Assembly (NCBI GenBank): GCA_026119855.1
Contig: JAOWBW010000284.1
Span: forward strand, 1,263,877-1,327,876
Source of the DNA: Campanula takesimana
Lineage: Eukaryota > Streptophyta > Magnoliopsida > Asterales > Campanulaceae
Reading direction: 5' to 3'
Length of the DNA: 64,000 nt
A program made the position numbers and the translations under genes. Below the pieces are notes generated by a model. It made no database searches. It was given only the letters and a program-made list of their open reading frames with translations, and had not been told where the DNA came from. Positions 1-13,369 of the stretch are shown one piece after another. The stretch's first letter is position 1, and the number at the start of each line of letters is the position of its first letter.

Positions 1-81
1 ATATTTACACTTACAACACAAGCTACCAAATTCTGAAAAAAAAAAAAAAAAAAAAGGTATCAAATATTACAGAAGTAAAAA

Positions 82-3000
82 TCAGTTTTCATCATCAGAA
101 TCAAAAGACTGTCTCCTCCTCAAAGATTCAAGCAAAGCTGCCGGCCGGTCCCCACCCGAAACCGCCCCTCCCATACAAGACTTAACTTTAGGCACACTCA
201 TAGCACTCAACGGCGGTGTCATTACCCCTTCATTCACTTCCCTGAGCACAGACCGAGCCGTTACCTCAGCCATAGCATCAGCTACAGCTGAAGCCACTTT
301 TGAGTTCGTCTTCTGCAATTTCTCAACAAATTTACTATTCTGTGAATTTACAAGCTTACCCTTTTCAGCAGGAGACCGATAACTTTCTTCCCTTTGCATT
401 GTAGCAACTGCCTCGGTAGCTGTTGACTTTGCTTTCATTGACTCGTACTTTTGCATGTCGTAGACAAGTTCTTTCTGAAGCTGTTTGTCTGCTACTAAAA
501 TGTCATCGATCTCATTCTTGTAGTCTTTTAGGAGGACTCTTAGGCATTCCATGAGGGACCCGGTTAGAGGGCTGTTTTTGTTCTCGAGTAGACGTTTTAG
601 TTCTATGAATATTGGGATTGTGTTTTGGATTAACCCCTTTTTCACTGCTTGGGTTATTACTCTTCCTCTTATGGCATTTGCAGCTGATCCACTACTGTCG
701 GTTAGTTCTTCATCCATTTCTGTTGATTCTGCTGATGGTCCGCGATTTGTTTGGATTCGGATTTCTTTACAAGATAGGATCTGAAATGCATCCTGTTTGG
801 TTTCCGAGGAGGGGGGGGGGGGTATAAATGTCATGTAATATACAAAAAGAGCGACATGAAAATACTTAGAGTACGTTTTGGAGGAAACTAGTTCCTTCAT
901 AAGTTATAAAAAGTCTTGTTTTTAACTCTTAAACCCCAAACCTAAAACCCTAAACCTTAAACCCTATAAAAACACAGGACTTTTTATAACTTATCGAGAA
1001 ACTAGTTTCCGCCAAAATTTTCTCAAATACTTGCTCTCTCTGTCCCTAAATGAATGTCCAAATTTTAATGTAAGAGGCGTTTGGAAGATCTCTACTTTCC
1101 AAACATTTATTTTTGCAAGTACTCCCTCTGTTCCACCTCACATGAGACTTATTTCCATTTTGGCCTGTCCCACTTCACTTGAGACTCCCCAAAATAGCCA
1201 TCTTTTTATTATTTTATATTCAAACTACCCCACCACTCATTCTTTCTCTTCATTTTCAACCACTCAATTTATTCAACCAACACTACTATTTACCCCACTC
1301 ATTCTATCTCTTCATTTTCTACCACATTTTCTTTACTTTATTCCTTTTCCTTAGTGATTGTGCCCACCTCTTAGGTCTCAAGTGAAGTGGGACAGAGTGA
1401 GTATAAAGAGACTAGTGGAAAAAAATGGTAAATAAACATTTAGGAACAAAGTTTTTTTAAAAAAAAAAAAAAGACATTCAGTTTGGGACAAATTCTTGAA
1501 AATAGACATTCATTTAGGGACAGATTTAGTAGAAAAGGAAAACACACACACAGAGAGAAATATAACAACAACAATAACAAAGCCTAAATCCTACAATGAT
1601 ATGGGGTCCGCTAACATGAATCGCCATTTAAATTCATCAATGAAGTGAGAAAACAATAAAAATGTGAGATGTTGAAAAAAGTTTTAAAAACAAAAACATA
1701 AACAAAAAAATACCTGCAGAACTGACTGCCCGGTAGGATCCTCTAGATTGAGCATACCATCGGATGCAGAAGCAAGGATTTCTGCACATACTTTTGCAAA
1801 CGTAGCTAAAAGATGCTCGGGAGCCATTTGTTTCAACAAGGATACATAGATGTGCATTCTCTGAGACCTTGAATTTTCATCATTTCCTCTATAAATGAAA
1901 TTTTTTTTAAAAAAATTAAAAAATCAACATATATTTTGAAAAAATAAATAAATACTCCTAATATAGAAGCCATTTGTCACATTTATTGTAACGGTAAACT
2001 AGTCCTTTATAATACTTACCTAATGGAAAATAGTCTACGTTCAGACTTGGAACTCTGCGTATTGCTATGTCCAGTATGGGCATTGCAGTCATTCAGAACG
2101 AAAATGGCTTCAACAAAACTGTTATAAGCTAAAAGTGGTGCCTTGACTGAAATAAGTAGGCAGAAAGAGTTCAATAAGCATAACAAATTTTCTAGAATAA
2201 CACAAACAACGAAATTGTGAAAGAGTTTTAACCTTTCAATATATTCCCGAAAAGGAAATCAGCTAGCTGTTTTATTTTTTCTGATTCATCAACGAGCGAT
2301 AATAGAAACCGAAGAAAAAGTACTCCTCTCCACTTCACATAGTCCCTCTGTAATAATCTGGAGAGTAGTGTAAATGTTTGTCTTCTCACAACTTCGCAAG
2401 GATCCCGGAGACACTTCGTGATTTTTGATATATAACTGTTGACGTAAAAGCAAAAATAAAAATAAAAAAGAGAAGATAATAGAAAATATTCAAGATTCAG
2501 TTCTAGTTCACAAAGAAAAAATGGGCCTCACCAATCAACCAGAGCAGTATATCGTACACAAAAATCTGCCATCATTACAACAATGTTATTGCGAAGTGCT
2601 GCACTCTCACTCTTTTCCAGCTCCTACACAGTAAATTTATGTACCGGTAAATAGGCAGGTAAAAATTGAACAAATAAAAGATAAACTAAAATTCTAGCTG
2701 TCTTTATATGTTTAAGATCCCATTGAGATGTCTATTTACAGATTATATATGATATGATAAAAACAAACCTGCACGAAAAGAGGAATATAGCGCTTTGCAA
2801 GTTTCCCATCAGCAAGGCAGATCTTGCCCATTGTTATCCAAGCTTGAATGTACAGGGACGGATCTATCTGCTTAACAGATATTGTAGGGCCCACTAACTT
2901 TTTAGATTTCGGGTTAGAACTTCCCGAAGTGATAATATTGTGCAACACTGGAATTATGGCTTTCAAATTAGCTGAAGGGCAGACAATAACCAATGATCCA

Positions 3001-5990
3001 ATGGTATAGACAGCAGTAATTGTTTGTGCTAACAATTTGCCCGCGGTTTCTGCTACTCCTTTACCCTTCTGACTTCCACTCAAGGGTGTTAAAAAGCCTC
3101 TTTCCTTACTTTCTTCTGAGTTCTTGGTCATGTAAGTTTCAAGAATATGGGAAGATTTTGACAGAAGTTGATTTACCCATTTCATAACTAGGGAATCAGC
3201 TTCTTCAGGACTTAACGCCTTTCTTTTGCACAATGTTCGTAGTGCCTTTACATGAGCATTAACCTGTAGCCAAGTTTTCCAGAATGAAAAATGTTTTTAA
3301 GCTAAAAAGCCATAGTTATAGAATCTACGAATATGACAACTATGTACTCCCTCCGTCCCATAATAAATGTCACATCTTGACTTTTTTGGTCAACTTAATT
3401 GTACTTTGACTAAAAAGTTACTAAAATCTAATCATTTTCATGAAAGATAGTATCTTATGAAGTGTTGATAACACAAAATAAAATTTTATGAAGGTTATTA
3501 AATTATCATCAATCTTTGGTCAAAGTTCAATTAAGTTGACCAAAAAGGTCAAGGCGCAACATTTATTTTGGGAAGGAGGGTGTACTATTTATGTACTATA
3601 AGATGACACATATAATTGATACCTCTGTTGAGTGCATGTTAAACTCTTCAATACGTTTGAGCAAATTATGAGCCAAATCTGCTGCAGGTTCAGGAGGGAG
3701 CTCCACAGAGACGTTAGAGATTGTTTGCAATAGAAACACACGATCACCAGCCCAATCAACAGAGTTAGATTCTAGCACAACTTCTTCACTTGAATTTCCT
3801 TCTTTAATTGGACTTTTGACCTGGTCAACAAACTCATGCGAATCAAGAAGCTGCCAATGATGATGAAGAAATTCCCACTCCACTGATTTCGATAAGAATG
3901 CTGAAACTTCCGATAGGAGGAACCAAGCACCGGGAGGTGCTGTCCACTTCTCGATTGGCATCGAGTGGCTCAACCACAAAGACTCTGACTTCTTGATGAT
4001 GTTCTGAAGTGCAAATGCCATCTTGGGCTTGAGTTTTTTCTTCTTTCCCAAATTTGTGCAAATCTTTTTCACCCAAGGTGCCACGTCACCATCACAAATT
4101 TCTCTCAACAGACCCAAAACTCCCTCTGGAAATAACATCTCAATATCTTTTTCAAAATTATTTGCCCCACCATTTGAATCACGAGGAATAGATTCTTTAC
4201 GCGATAAATCACTAGATCCAGCTCTTGATACCCGGTCTAAGATCAGTTCTAGAAACAAGTTTTCGCATTCTTCTTGAATGCTGGACTCATTATCAGTTAT
4301 TAAATGAGGAACAGAATGTAGCCACTCCTTCGTTACATTGTCATCCCAGAACATTCTGAAGGCCTACAAACCCACCAAAGATTCCAATATAACACAATAA
4401 AGTTAGCATGTTTGGTTCCTAGGTACAGAATTATTGACAAGCATAATATGTTAAAAAAAAGTAAATTAACAACGTGAAGGAAATAAGTCAAAGTAATGCA
4501 AAGGAGGATCAAACTGTTATAGAAAGTAATTTAACCTCTGATATGGCTGAAATTGCCGCTTTCCTTATGCTAACAAGTGGATCAGAACAACCCATGCCCA
4601 TAATCTTGAGCAAAGTTTCATCAACTGCACCGCCTAAAAGAGCAGTCAACTTGGATATTAGAAGAAGTGCCGCCTTCCTAACTGCTGCCTTCTCATCCAT
4701 ACACCGTTTTCTTAAAATATCATTCATCCTACCTTCACCCGCATTACCAAGCCCCATGAACTCCTTCAACACTACCCTATTCTTATCGTTTCCTAGTAAA
4801 AAGCCCACCAACTGAGCCAAATTAGTCAGTGCCCGTGCACGAATCCCTGCAGTAGAATCAGAACATCTTAGAAATAAGGCTTCTAAGCACCTAAACCCCC
4901 ACGAATTTCCGTCCCCACTTTCCAAATTCACTCCTAATGGATCTTTTAGAGACATTATTAGCACTGGAACAAGGTCCACAGCTAACAGCCTAAGTTGTGC
5001 TTTACCTTGACTCATTTTAACCACATAATCAGCAAACCCAACTTGATCATCATGCTCCATACCTTTAACTACCTCCATTATCACCTCCACAGCTGAAGCA
5101 CGAGGCTCTGATCTCTCCGGTGCCTTCAAAACCAAATACTTTGGAAAATTCACAATCGCCTTTCGTATCTCATCAGAATTCTTGCCCATTCCCATCATTT
5201 TCTTCATCACAAAACCTAAAGCAAAACTCCGTGCCTGTGACTTAACTAAAAGAATCAATGGAGTCAAAGATTTCAATACCTCAGCTGCTGTCATTGCTGG
5301 ATCACCATGCTCAGCTTTCAACAACTCATTCAAAACCCGAGAACATAAATCACATAATTTTGTATAAACCCCCGAATCCCGACAAAATTCAAGCCCTAAT
5401 ACAGGAATTTCTGCCACAGTTTGTACCAATGACTTCAAACTATCAGGAAACCTATCCAAATGAACCAACCCAAGTACAAGTTCCAACCTTTCAAGCGCAC
5501 AAAACAAAACCCTAACATCAAATCCTTCCCCTTCCCCATCTTCAACCTCTCTACCTCGATTCCTTCCCTTCCCTGCTCGTTTCTTCTTTACATTACTTGC
5601 CAACCCATTAGCCGCCACATTTGGATTCTTGAAAGACCGACGAATTGAGCGGAGGAGAGAGAGAAATGCCATGGGAGTGAAGAGAGAGAAAACCGGACAA
5701 TTAGGGGTCAGAAGCAATGAAAGGTAGACATTAGTGGCGAGGAGAGAGATATGGGTGGGGCTTGAATCCATTGCGGCGGCGAGTGGAGGGAGGAGGGAGG
5801 AGATAGAGAGATTCTTGGCCGACAATTCGTCGGATAGGTTTTCGATTTCGATTGGATCATTCTTGTTGAGAGTGTAGTCAAGGATGGATTGGAGAGAGTA
5901 TAGGGATTGTTGCGAAATGGGTGTTTGGGAATTTGAGTCGTGGGTTTCGAGCTCTGAGACGATTTGGAAAATGGCATCTTCCATCGCCAT
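82..5990 (-). CDS. CAPD3: Condensin-2 complex subunit D3
   Basis: HEAT-repeat subunit of condensin II, which compacts chromosomes and organises chromatin in the nucleus. I place eight exons: 5990-4536, 4363-3623, 3263-2769, 2623-2532, 2435-2233, 2146-2020, 1888-1714 and 792-82. All introns are GT-AG, and the exons sum to 3,999 bases, an intact frame of 1,332 residues, close to the plant family length of about 1,300. I chose the ATG at 5990 (MAMEDAIF); an in-frame ATG at 6062 would add 24 residues. Exon 1 encodes the N-terminal helical-repeat part. Exons 4-7 (residues about 898-1096) carry the conserved Cnd1-type block, with text such as KITKCLRDPCEVVRRQTF. The C-terminal tail is Ser/Lys/Glu rich and ends SFDSDDEN. 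Introns 2 and 7 contain MITEs. Family known, exon borders inferred by eye. Confidence 0.93.
869..1024. mobile_element. Small Mutator-like MITE in CAPD3 intron 7
   Basis: A 156-bp element with inverted ends of about 50 bases, both starting GAG and sharing TTTTGG, GGAAACTAG and ATAAGTTATAAAAAGTC. It is flanked by AAATACTTA (860-868) and AAATACTTG (1025-1033), an 8-of-9 match that fits the 9-bp duplication of Mutator-like elements. Its middle (about 931-965) is a degenerate run of the plant telomere unit CCCTAAA. A hAT origin with an 8-bp duplication is the alternative. Confidence 0.68.
1122..1401. mobile_element. Stowaway-type MITE in CAPD3 intron 7
   Basis: Starts CTCCCTCTG and ends with the complementary GACAGAGTGAG, flanked by TA at 1120-1121 and 1402-1403. 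The pyrimidine-rich body with repeated CTCATTCT is shared with the elements at 14874 and 15245, so they form one subfamily. Confidence 0.8.
3347..3582. mobile_element. Stowaway-type MITE in CAPD3 intron 2
   Basis: Left end CTCCCTCCGTCCC, right end the complement of CACCCTCCTTCCC, TA on both sides. The subterminal GACTTTTTTGGTCAACTTAA is repeated inverted near 3530-3556, so the whole element folds. It makes up about two thirds of the 359-bp intron 2. Confidence 0.88.
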
Positions 5991-6240
5991 TGTTGGAGGT
6001 TGGAGGTTGGAGGTGCAGTGTGTGCAAAAAACCCCTTCTTGATTTCTCTCTTCTTTTCTCACTGGTTTTCAAAAATTTTGAAACTCCCGCTTAGACCGTA
6101 AGAACTCGGCGGATACGAACAACGAAACTGGCAGGATGCAGTCTTCTATCTACTCCATACAGGTCGAATAAAATGGTAAATACAAAGTCACAGAAAATCT
6201 ATCTATGTTTTCAACTTTAAAATCATTACTTTATTTTGTA

Positions 6241-7110
6241 CTTTCTGCGTCTCAATTTATTGTTCTGAGTTTGACTTTTTATAGAGATTAAGAAAACAGT
6301 CAAACAATGAATAAACAAAGGAAAGTGGGAAAAAATTAGAAGAGAGAGGAAAAATTAACCCAATAGTTAATTTTTCTTTCTTTTCCCTAGAAGAGGCTGT
6401 CCCCCACTTGCAAATTAGGGATCCTCCCGAAAAAAAAAACGAATCAACTTGTAGGTTCATTGAAGAGGGAATTTTTTTGGGTTTCAGAAATTAGGTTTTC
6501 TGAAATTAGGGTTTCTAGATAGCGGGTTGACAAGGGAGAGATGTGATTTGGCGAAGGTGAATTGGCGAAATCAGGCTTTCCAAAACTATTTTCGGACTGG
6601 TTTTTTGATTTGGTGCTTTGCCGGAGTTCATGGAGACGACGGGATAAAATTTCGAGAAATAACGAAGCGAACGGAGAAAGAAGAGGGGTTAAGAGGGAGG
6701 CGATGTACCAAGAAGGGGAAGTGAAACGAGGGAGAGGGGAACGGCATGGAAGAGGAACGACGGTATGAACCTGTTCGTCGGGGCATTTCATCGCGAGAGA
6801 GAGAGAGAGAGAGCGTGAGATTGGGAAAGATACATCCAGATCTTTTGTTTTTGGAATAGGCAATAAGATTAATTAGGGTGGATTTGTTAGATTAGGATCA
6901 ATTAGTTAATCAATCAAAATTAAAAGAGTTAATGGAGTGCATTTACTTATGATAATTGCTGTTTTTTTTTGTAATTATAAGAAATATGTAGGGGCATATA
7001 AGTCCAAAACATTGTTCATTTTTTGCCAAAAAGGAATAAAGCAAACTAAGAACAATAATCTGGGACAGACCAAAAAGGAAAGTAAGAATAATAAACTGGG
7101 ACGGAGGGAG
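6241..7110. mobile_element. Large Stowaway-like element upstream of CAPD3
   Basis: The right end is a canonical GGGACGGAGGGAG followed by TA. The left end, just after TA at 6239-6240, reads CTTTCTGCGTCTCAATTTAT and matches the inverted right end at about 20 of 26 positions. The 870-bp body is far longer than a usual Stowaway and does not look like one. It holds a GA microsatellite (about 6795-6814) and an open frame on minus (6863-6444) that I do not recognise. It may have picked up foreign DNA, or two ends may have met by chance. Confidence 0.45.
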
Positions 7111-7169
7111 TATCAATTATTTTGTAATTTTTTTTTTGTGTCCCTAGCATTGCCTCGAATAAAAAGCGG

Positions 7170-8076
7170 TGTAGACACCCCATTTTGAACTCACATTTAT
7201 GATTACACTACTCTTGTGTCTCGCCTTTGTGTTTGGATGAAAACTCGTTAGTTCCGTCATGTTTCGTTAAGTTTTTAACTGACTCCGTTAGTCAGGGGCT
7301 AAACTAAACAAAGAACTATACACAAGGACAAAACAATATTAAAATGTCTCGTACGAGACATCTCCTCTGTATGCGGGCCTATTCCACTTTCCTTCTCCGT
7401 CATGATCTCTTTCTTGGCCAACACTCTCCTAATCCGGGGAATATCTAATAGGAGACTTCCTAGACGATTCCCTACTGATTTCATTACCTAATTAAACCTC
7501 TCCACCTCCAGACTTGGTCCCTAAGTAATCTAAACCTATAAATAAAGAGTCTTTTCAATCCTAGACTCTCCTAATGCTGACCAATGGTTCCTAATCGAGG
7601 TTAACAACTCTCTAATCAGTTTCTCTCCAAAGAATCCCGTTTTTCCTCTCCCCTCACACCAAAACACCACCAAAAACTCAACTTTTCAAGTCAAAAACAT
7701 CACAAAACTCTTGAATCATCAAGGCATTAGTCAATGCCATCAATTGGAATCTCAAGAACGCTTTAGGTAAACTCCTACGCTTTTAATCTCTACTTCTCAT
7801 CTCATTATTTGTTTTAGAGTAGTGTAATCCCATCAAAAGGATCAGCCTAGAGCCTCTCCAATACATGGAGATGGTCTCGAAGCACATGATCCGACATTCT
7901 AATAATTAAGAAATTAATTATTGGCTTTACTTGTTTTAATTACTTGTTCTTTATTTGATTAAAAACACCTAAGCAAAACTAATCCTAGATTGGGTGGATT
8001 GGGTGCTCCTTGACCTTCTCAATCCATAACTTAACCCCCGAACTCAAGAATCTCACGGTCCGTGTTCCGTTCAACA
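7170..8076 (+). repeat. LTR of a Ty3/gypsy Tat-type retrotransposon, truncated
   Basis: Begins TGTAGACACC and ends TTCAACA. Six bases further is TGGCGACTCTC (8083-8093), the primer-binding site style used by Tat/Ogre-type Ty3 elements. This identifies the segment as a 5' LTR of about 907 bp in plus orientation. After about 60 bases of leader the homology stops and no gag or pol follows, so only a remnant is left. Family assignment rests on the primer site and is tentative. Confidence 0.58.
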
Positions 8077-8143
8077 ATATGATGGCGACTCTCAAATTCA
8101 AAAAGGTAAAGCGAGGACCTTCTCGGATGCAAACAAGCGGTCA

Positions 8144-8248
8144 ATGAGTTTATTGCAAAATTGATGTATGTTTTTAATTATTTGCAAACTTTGAAACATC
8201 AAATTTGAGACCACTATGTTAACACGTGTTATAAAATAGCGGGACACT
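8144..8248 (-). repeat. Dispersed repeat, inverted copy of 18157-18306
   Basis: Reverse-complemented, this stretch matches 18157-18306 in order: AGTGTCCCG, then GGTCTCAAA, ATTTGATGTTTCAAA and a final GCAATAAA-like block. The two copies are diverged and indel-rich. It resembles terminal sequence of a Mutator-like element, but I see no boundaries or TSD. Confidence 0.45.
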
Positions 8249-8339
8249 TCAATTATGCGTAAAAATTAGACCATATTTTGCTGACTCTGTAATCTCCCTT
8301 AGGATTAGAGATGAGGTCAGAAGCAGGGAGAGACCTAAG

Positions 8340-9005
8340 TGTGAGTATGAGTTGGATTGGGTCGATGGACTATGTTGGAGGTTCCACCTTAAAACCAATT
8401 GTTTCTAAGAGGAATAACTCCTCAAATTTATATAATGGTTTCTCTTTTTAGTTGACGTGGGATAATTGTCTCTTACACGCCCCCTCACTTGTAGCTGGAC
8501 TTTGCCAAGACTTACAACGTGGTCTTATAAATCGGGTGGCGCGGAGCAACATCGTTAGCCGTTGGGCCTGCACGTGTAATGGACCTTGTAGAAGAGATGA
8601 CAGATGGCTCATGAGAAACAACGTTCATGGCCGCCATTGTGGACTCTGATGCAACTGTTGGATAAAACTTTAAAATATAAATATTAGGAGGATAAATATG
8701 GAGAATAACTTTTACTATGAAATCTGAATTTACTTGAAACACTTTGAGACTAGGATGACTTGCCTATTTATAGGCTTATAAGACTTAAAAAAAAAAACAA
8801 TGAAGAAGAACTTTTACTATCATTAGTACCACTGTTCATGGCCGCCCTTGTGGACTATGATGACACTGTTGGATAAAACTAAAATATAAAGAGCGAGAGG
8901 ATAAATATGAAAAAGAACTTTTACTATGAAATCTGAATTTACTTGACACACTTTAAGACTAGGATAACTCGCCTATTTATAGGCTTACAAGACTTAGAAA
9001 AACAA
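8340..9005. repeat. Unclassified dispersed repeat with an internal 211-bp-offset duplication
   Basis: Carries the block GGAGGTTCCACCTTAAAACC, then ACACGCCCCCTCAC and CCGTTGGGCC, features I recall from a widespread plant dispersed repeat whose class I cannot name. The segment 8623-8797 (from GTTCATGGCCGCC) recurs at 8834-9004, including TTGCCTATTTATAGGCTTA-like text. No protein, TSD or terminal repeat was found. From 9010 to 9371 I see nothing. Confidence 0.4.
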
Positions 9006-12000
9006 TAAACAAAAACTAGAAAACAAAAAAGACAATACTTATCTAGAATGACTCTTGAGTCTTGGTATTACGAAGCGAAGCATGTACCAAGATAAAGTAC
9101 CTTGAACCAAAACATTTCTCTAGAACAATCTAAACTAGTCAAGATTAAACTTCAACACCATCTCCCATCTCGAGCACCATACAAAATCTCCCCTCAACCA
9201 CCTACTAAGATCAGTTTCGTGAACACCATTACAGTTACACTATCCATGGAAAATTTCAAATATGAAAGATAACAATGAAATTAAACATGCGTAGACCTCA
9301 TTAACAATTGAATTTAATTTTCCTTCAGATAAACATCAAATTTAATGGTGAATGTTATACACTATTACAAGTACTCCCTCCGTTTCATATCACTTGAGAC
9401 TTATTTCATTTTTCGTCTGTTCCAAGTGACTTGAGACTGCCCAAAATGGTAAAGAATATTTACTATATTTTCCCCTCATTTTATCTCATACTTTACTTTT
9501 ACACTCACAACACCAATCAACTTACTATTCAACCCACTCATTCTCTCAACTATTTAATTTTGAGTAAATAACCAAATTGACCCGCGTACTATAAGAATAC
9601 AACCAATTTGACCCGCGTACTATCTGAACTACCAATCTAACCTGCGTACTATTCATATATTAGCCAAATCGACCTAAATCGTTAATGAATGTTAACGTAT
9701 GTTAGAATTCTAACGGGTATTACAATAAAAAATATCAAATTACCAATACATAGGAAAATTTTGCAGATATGAAAGTTGAGGGGATATATATGTGTGCAAT
9801 ATTTAAACCTTTGGACCATAAAAAAAATTCCAAAGTAAAGTGGGGTAAAGATAATTAATCCCCTAAATTGTACCCAGATCTAAATCTGGGTATGATAATT
9901 TCTCCCCCACTCGTCTGCTCCCGAGTCCCAACCTCACCCCATCCCCACATCTACGTCATACCAATATATATAGTATCATATTCCCAGTTTTCGTCCATCT
10001 CACCCTCCACTTCCCGGCGCCTTCACCTTCTCCCTACCTTGTCCGACTCCCACCCTGTCCCCACTCAGATTTGGAAACAAGATTAATTGAAATAAAATAT
10101 AGATAATGTTCGTGGATCTGTGTGGCAATGTTAGTATGTGTGTGTATGCGCTGTGTGTGCGTGTGGGTGTGTGCAATTTCAAAATTGATTCCGAGATTAG
10201 ATTGGCCAAGTATGAGAATATGAGCAGAGATTCTATGGACAAAGGGTTTGATTTTGAGTTTCATAGTTGACTTCAAATTTTATGGGTATGACTTTCAAAT
10301 TTGGATTCAATCCGAGGTTTATAGTTTACTTGGATATGTGTTCTTGATTTGAGGTTAGGTTTGAATGGAATTGAGTGGTTGATGGCAGTGGCTGGTGGTG
10401 GTGGTGGCAGGGATGATGGTAGGTGGCGATGGTGCCAAGGAGATGGCGGGAGGTGGTGGTGTAAGATGTGGTGGGCTGGGTGTTGTTGGTGGGGAAGAAG
10501 GTAAATAACACATTTTGATACTAATTTAAACATCTTAGAAATTTGTTGGGTCAATTTGAAACATTTAATTCTAATATCTAACGCTCGTTAACGTACATTA
10601 ACTTCTATTAACGATTTAGGTCGATTTGGCTAATATATGAATAGTACGCAGGTTAAATTGGTAGTTTAAATAGTACTGTAACGCCCATCTTTATTCTTGT
10701 TAAATATTTAACGTGCTTGTTAAATTCGTGATTTGCATATTTATATGCTATTTTTATATGGGTTAATTATTTAACTACCTTAGAAAATTAAGGTGGTTAA
10801 ATGTCAAAGTTGAAAGTTTAGAGGCCTTTTTGTCAAAGATAGAACTTGAGGGGCCTAAGTGTCAATTTTGAAAGTTGAAAGGATAAAACTTATGTTGCTT
10901 CCTTCTCTGACTCACTTTTCCTTGAATTTATTCTCGTTGCTTCCTCTGTTTCATAAAGAAGGTTTAGGATTCTTCCTATTCTCGACTCCTCGAGCTTAAT
11001 TATCCCTCTGTTCGTGATTCCGGTCCCGGATAAATATTCGTGGCGTTGAATAGAGCGTTTCCTGCCGAACAGAAATTAATTTGGGTCAACTTGATTTTTG
11101 ACTAGGTAAGTTATTAGCTCCCCCTTACTTGTAATAACATGCTTATATGTTATTCCCGCTACTTGTTCTTGTTAAAATTGTGTTTTGAGCAATTTTTGTG
11201 ATACTTGTAAATTTGGGACGAAGGGAGTATTCGTATAAAAACAAGATTGAAAAGCTTCCTGGGAATGAATTATACTTGAAAAAGTATAGAAAAGTTAATC
11301 CTATTCGTGAGACGGTAAAATAGTAACTTGATTTAAATATTATTAGAAAAATTGTACCATTATTTGTGGTATGGGGAAATGAATGGAAGTATCCCTAAAT
11401 GTTTATAGTAGTATAATATAAAATTGTACTTATACTTTTGGGGACGGTGAAATATTAAATTGGAATAAAAGGAAATTGTCCTATTATTTATGGGACGGTA
11501 AAAGAAATGAATTGAGCCTGAAATAATGTTTTGGGTATTGCCTAAGAGTTAATAAAAGTTACTCCTACGCTCGGGACGGAAAATTATTTAACCTGGGAAA
11601 GAATTTGGATTTTGGCATTTTTGGGCCTTGGGCGACCGCCCATTTTGGGCTGGGCGATCGCCCATCTATCTGAAGTATTTTGTTCTTGGAAAGCCTGATT
11701 TTGGGCGACCGCCCACACCATTTTGTGCGGCCGCCCATATGTCCTGAAAAATTGTAAAACTTGTTAATGATTGTATAAGTTGGAAATAACTCTAGTTAAG
11801 GTATATAACCTTAGTACAAGATGTCCTAGCAAGTGTTGTGACACCTTCGGGGCATCAGAACTTGGTTTTAAACGTGTATACTCATTGAATTAAAATGAGA
11901 ACTTAGTCTTGTACATGGACACTTATAGAACTCAAATGAGAACTTAAGTATAAGAGTAACAACTCTTTTATATGTCTTGAAAGTGCTATGAACAAGCACT

Positions 12001-13369
12001 TATGTGTTATGCTTGTCTTGAAGCCAATGATTGTGCACCTTAGGGGCATTAAAACAATGACTTGAGATTGAATATCTTATGTAGGGGATTATGAACTTGT
12101 AAGTATGAGTAGTATAGCTCATTTACTTAATTTGAACTCGAATTATTCTTGGTCTAGGTTTAGGGTACTACCCTAGATGACCTAGATGAGTGTTGTAGAA
12201 CACTCTAGTACTGAAAATAGTCCCTTTGTGAACAAATGAAATGTGGACTTGAATCATAATTAAATGATAACTTGAGTATAAGAGTAGTAACTCTTTTATG
12301 TGTCTTGAAGTTAATGTTTGTGTACTTTAGGGGCACCAACTAATGTCTAGAGCTTGAATGTCCTAAGAAAAGGATTGGAAAATAATTCGTGAAAGATGTA
12401 TAATTCATCTTCCTAGCTTGAACTTGAAGTATAAGATAATTAACTCTTGTACATGTTTAATCATCCAAAGAAATGGATTGAGAACTTGGATATAAGATGA
12501 TAAGATCTTGTATATGTATTGAATGTCTTAAGATAAGACAGTACTTTGAAGTATAAGACAATAAAATCTCGTACATGACTTGAACATCCAAATAATTGGA
12601 TTAAGACTTGAATATAAGATTATAAAATCATGTACGTGCCTTGACACCAATATAGGTGTATGGTAATAAACTGGAAAGAGTCTTGATGTGTATATGCAAA
12701 TCTTGCATATATTTATTTGATAGAATGTGGCTTCTTGATTGATTGGTACATGGTATGAATAACCAAAGAATTGGGTTATGGAACTAGATAGAGAATGATT
12801 AACTCTACTACATAGTTGAACTTGAAACGTGTATATTGGAAGTGCTATAAATAAGCACTAAAGTGTAAATGATTTAGTTTTTAATCGCGTATATACTCAA
12901 TGAAGTATATAAAATATAAAGAAGATATCTTGTCTTGAAATGGTTCCTAAAGAAAATAGGGACTAGTGTAATATGAAGATCATTCATATAATCGTGAATA
13001 CTACAATTTAAATTAATAAGAATGGTTATGAAACACAATATGTGTTAGAAAATGTATTCGATTATTAACGATACATATATGTGAAGTATGACTGTGTCTA
13101 GGTACAATGTGACCTATTCTACTACGTGTTTAGAGTCTAAGGTATTGGGCTCTACTTAATAGTAAGGGTATCGGGATAGACACTTTAATGTGTTAAACGT
13201 GATATGAATATGTACGTGCAAACTTGGCATGTGACAAGTGATATACCCTACTACTTGACTGAAGTCTGTTATAAATGGACTCTTACTTGGATTGATCGTG
13301 TTACATGGACACTTATGTGCCATAGTTAAACTTGATTGGTATTCGCAATAATTGAGTACGTGTACTTAT

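Noticed and set aside
6084..6090. E2F site upstream of CAPD3
   Set aside because: CTCCCGC lacks the required TTT flank of the E2F consensus.
6444..6863. Minus-strand 139-residue open frame as a gene
   Set aside because: Low-complexity Ser/Pro/Leu text over a GA microsatellite, no domain, inside a repeat.
10000..10554. Overlapping open frames rich in His/Pro/Thr
   Set aside because: They translate GT and GGT simple sequence in the MULE core.
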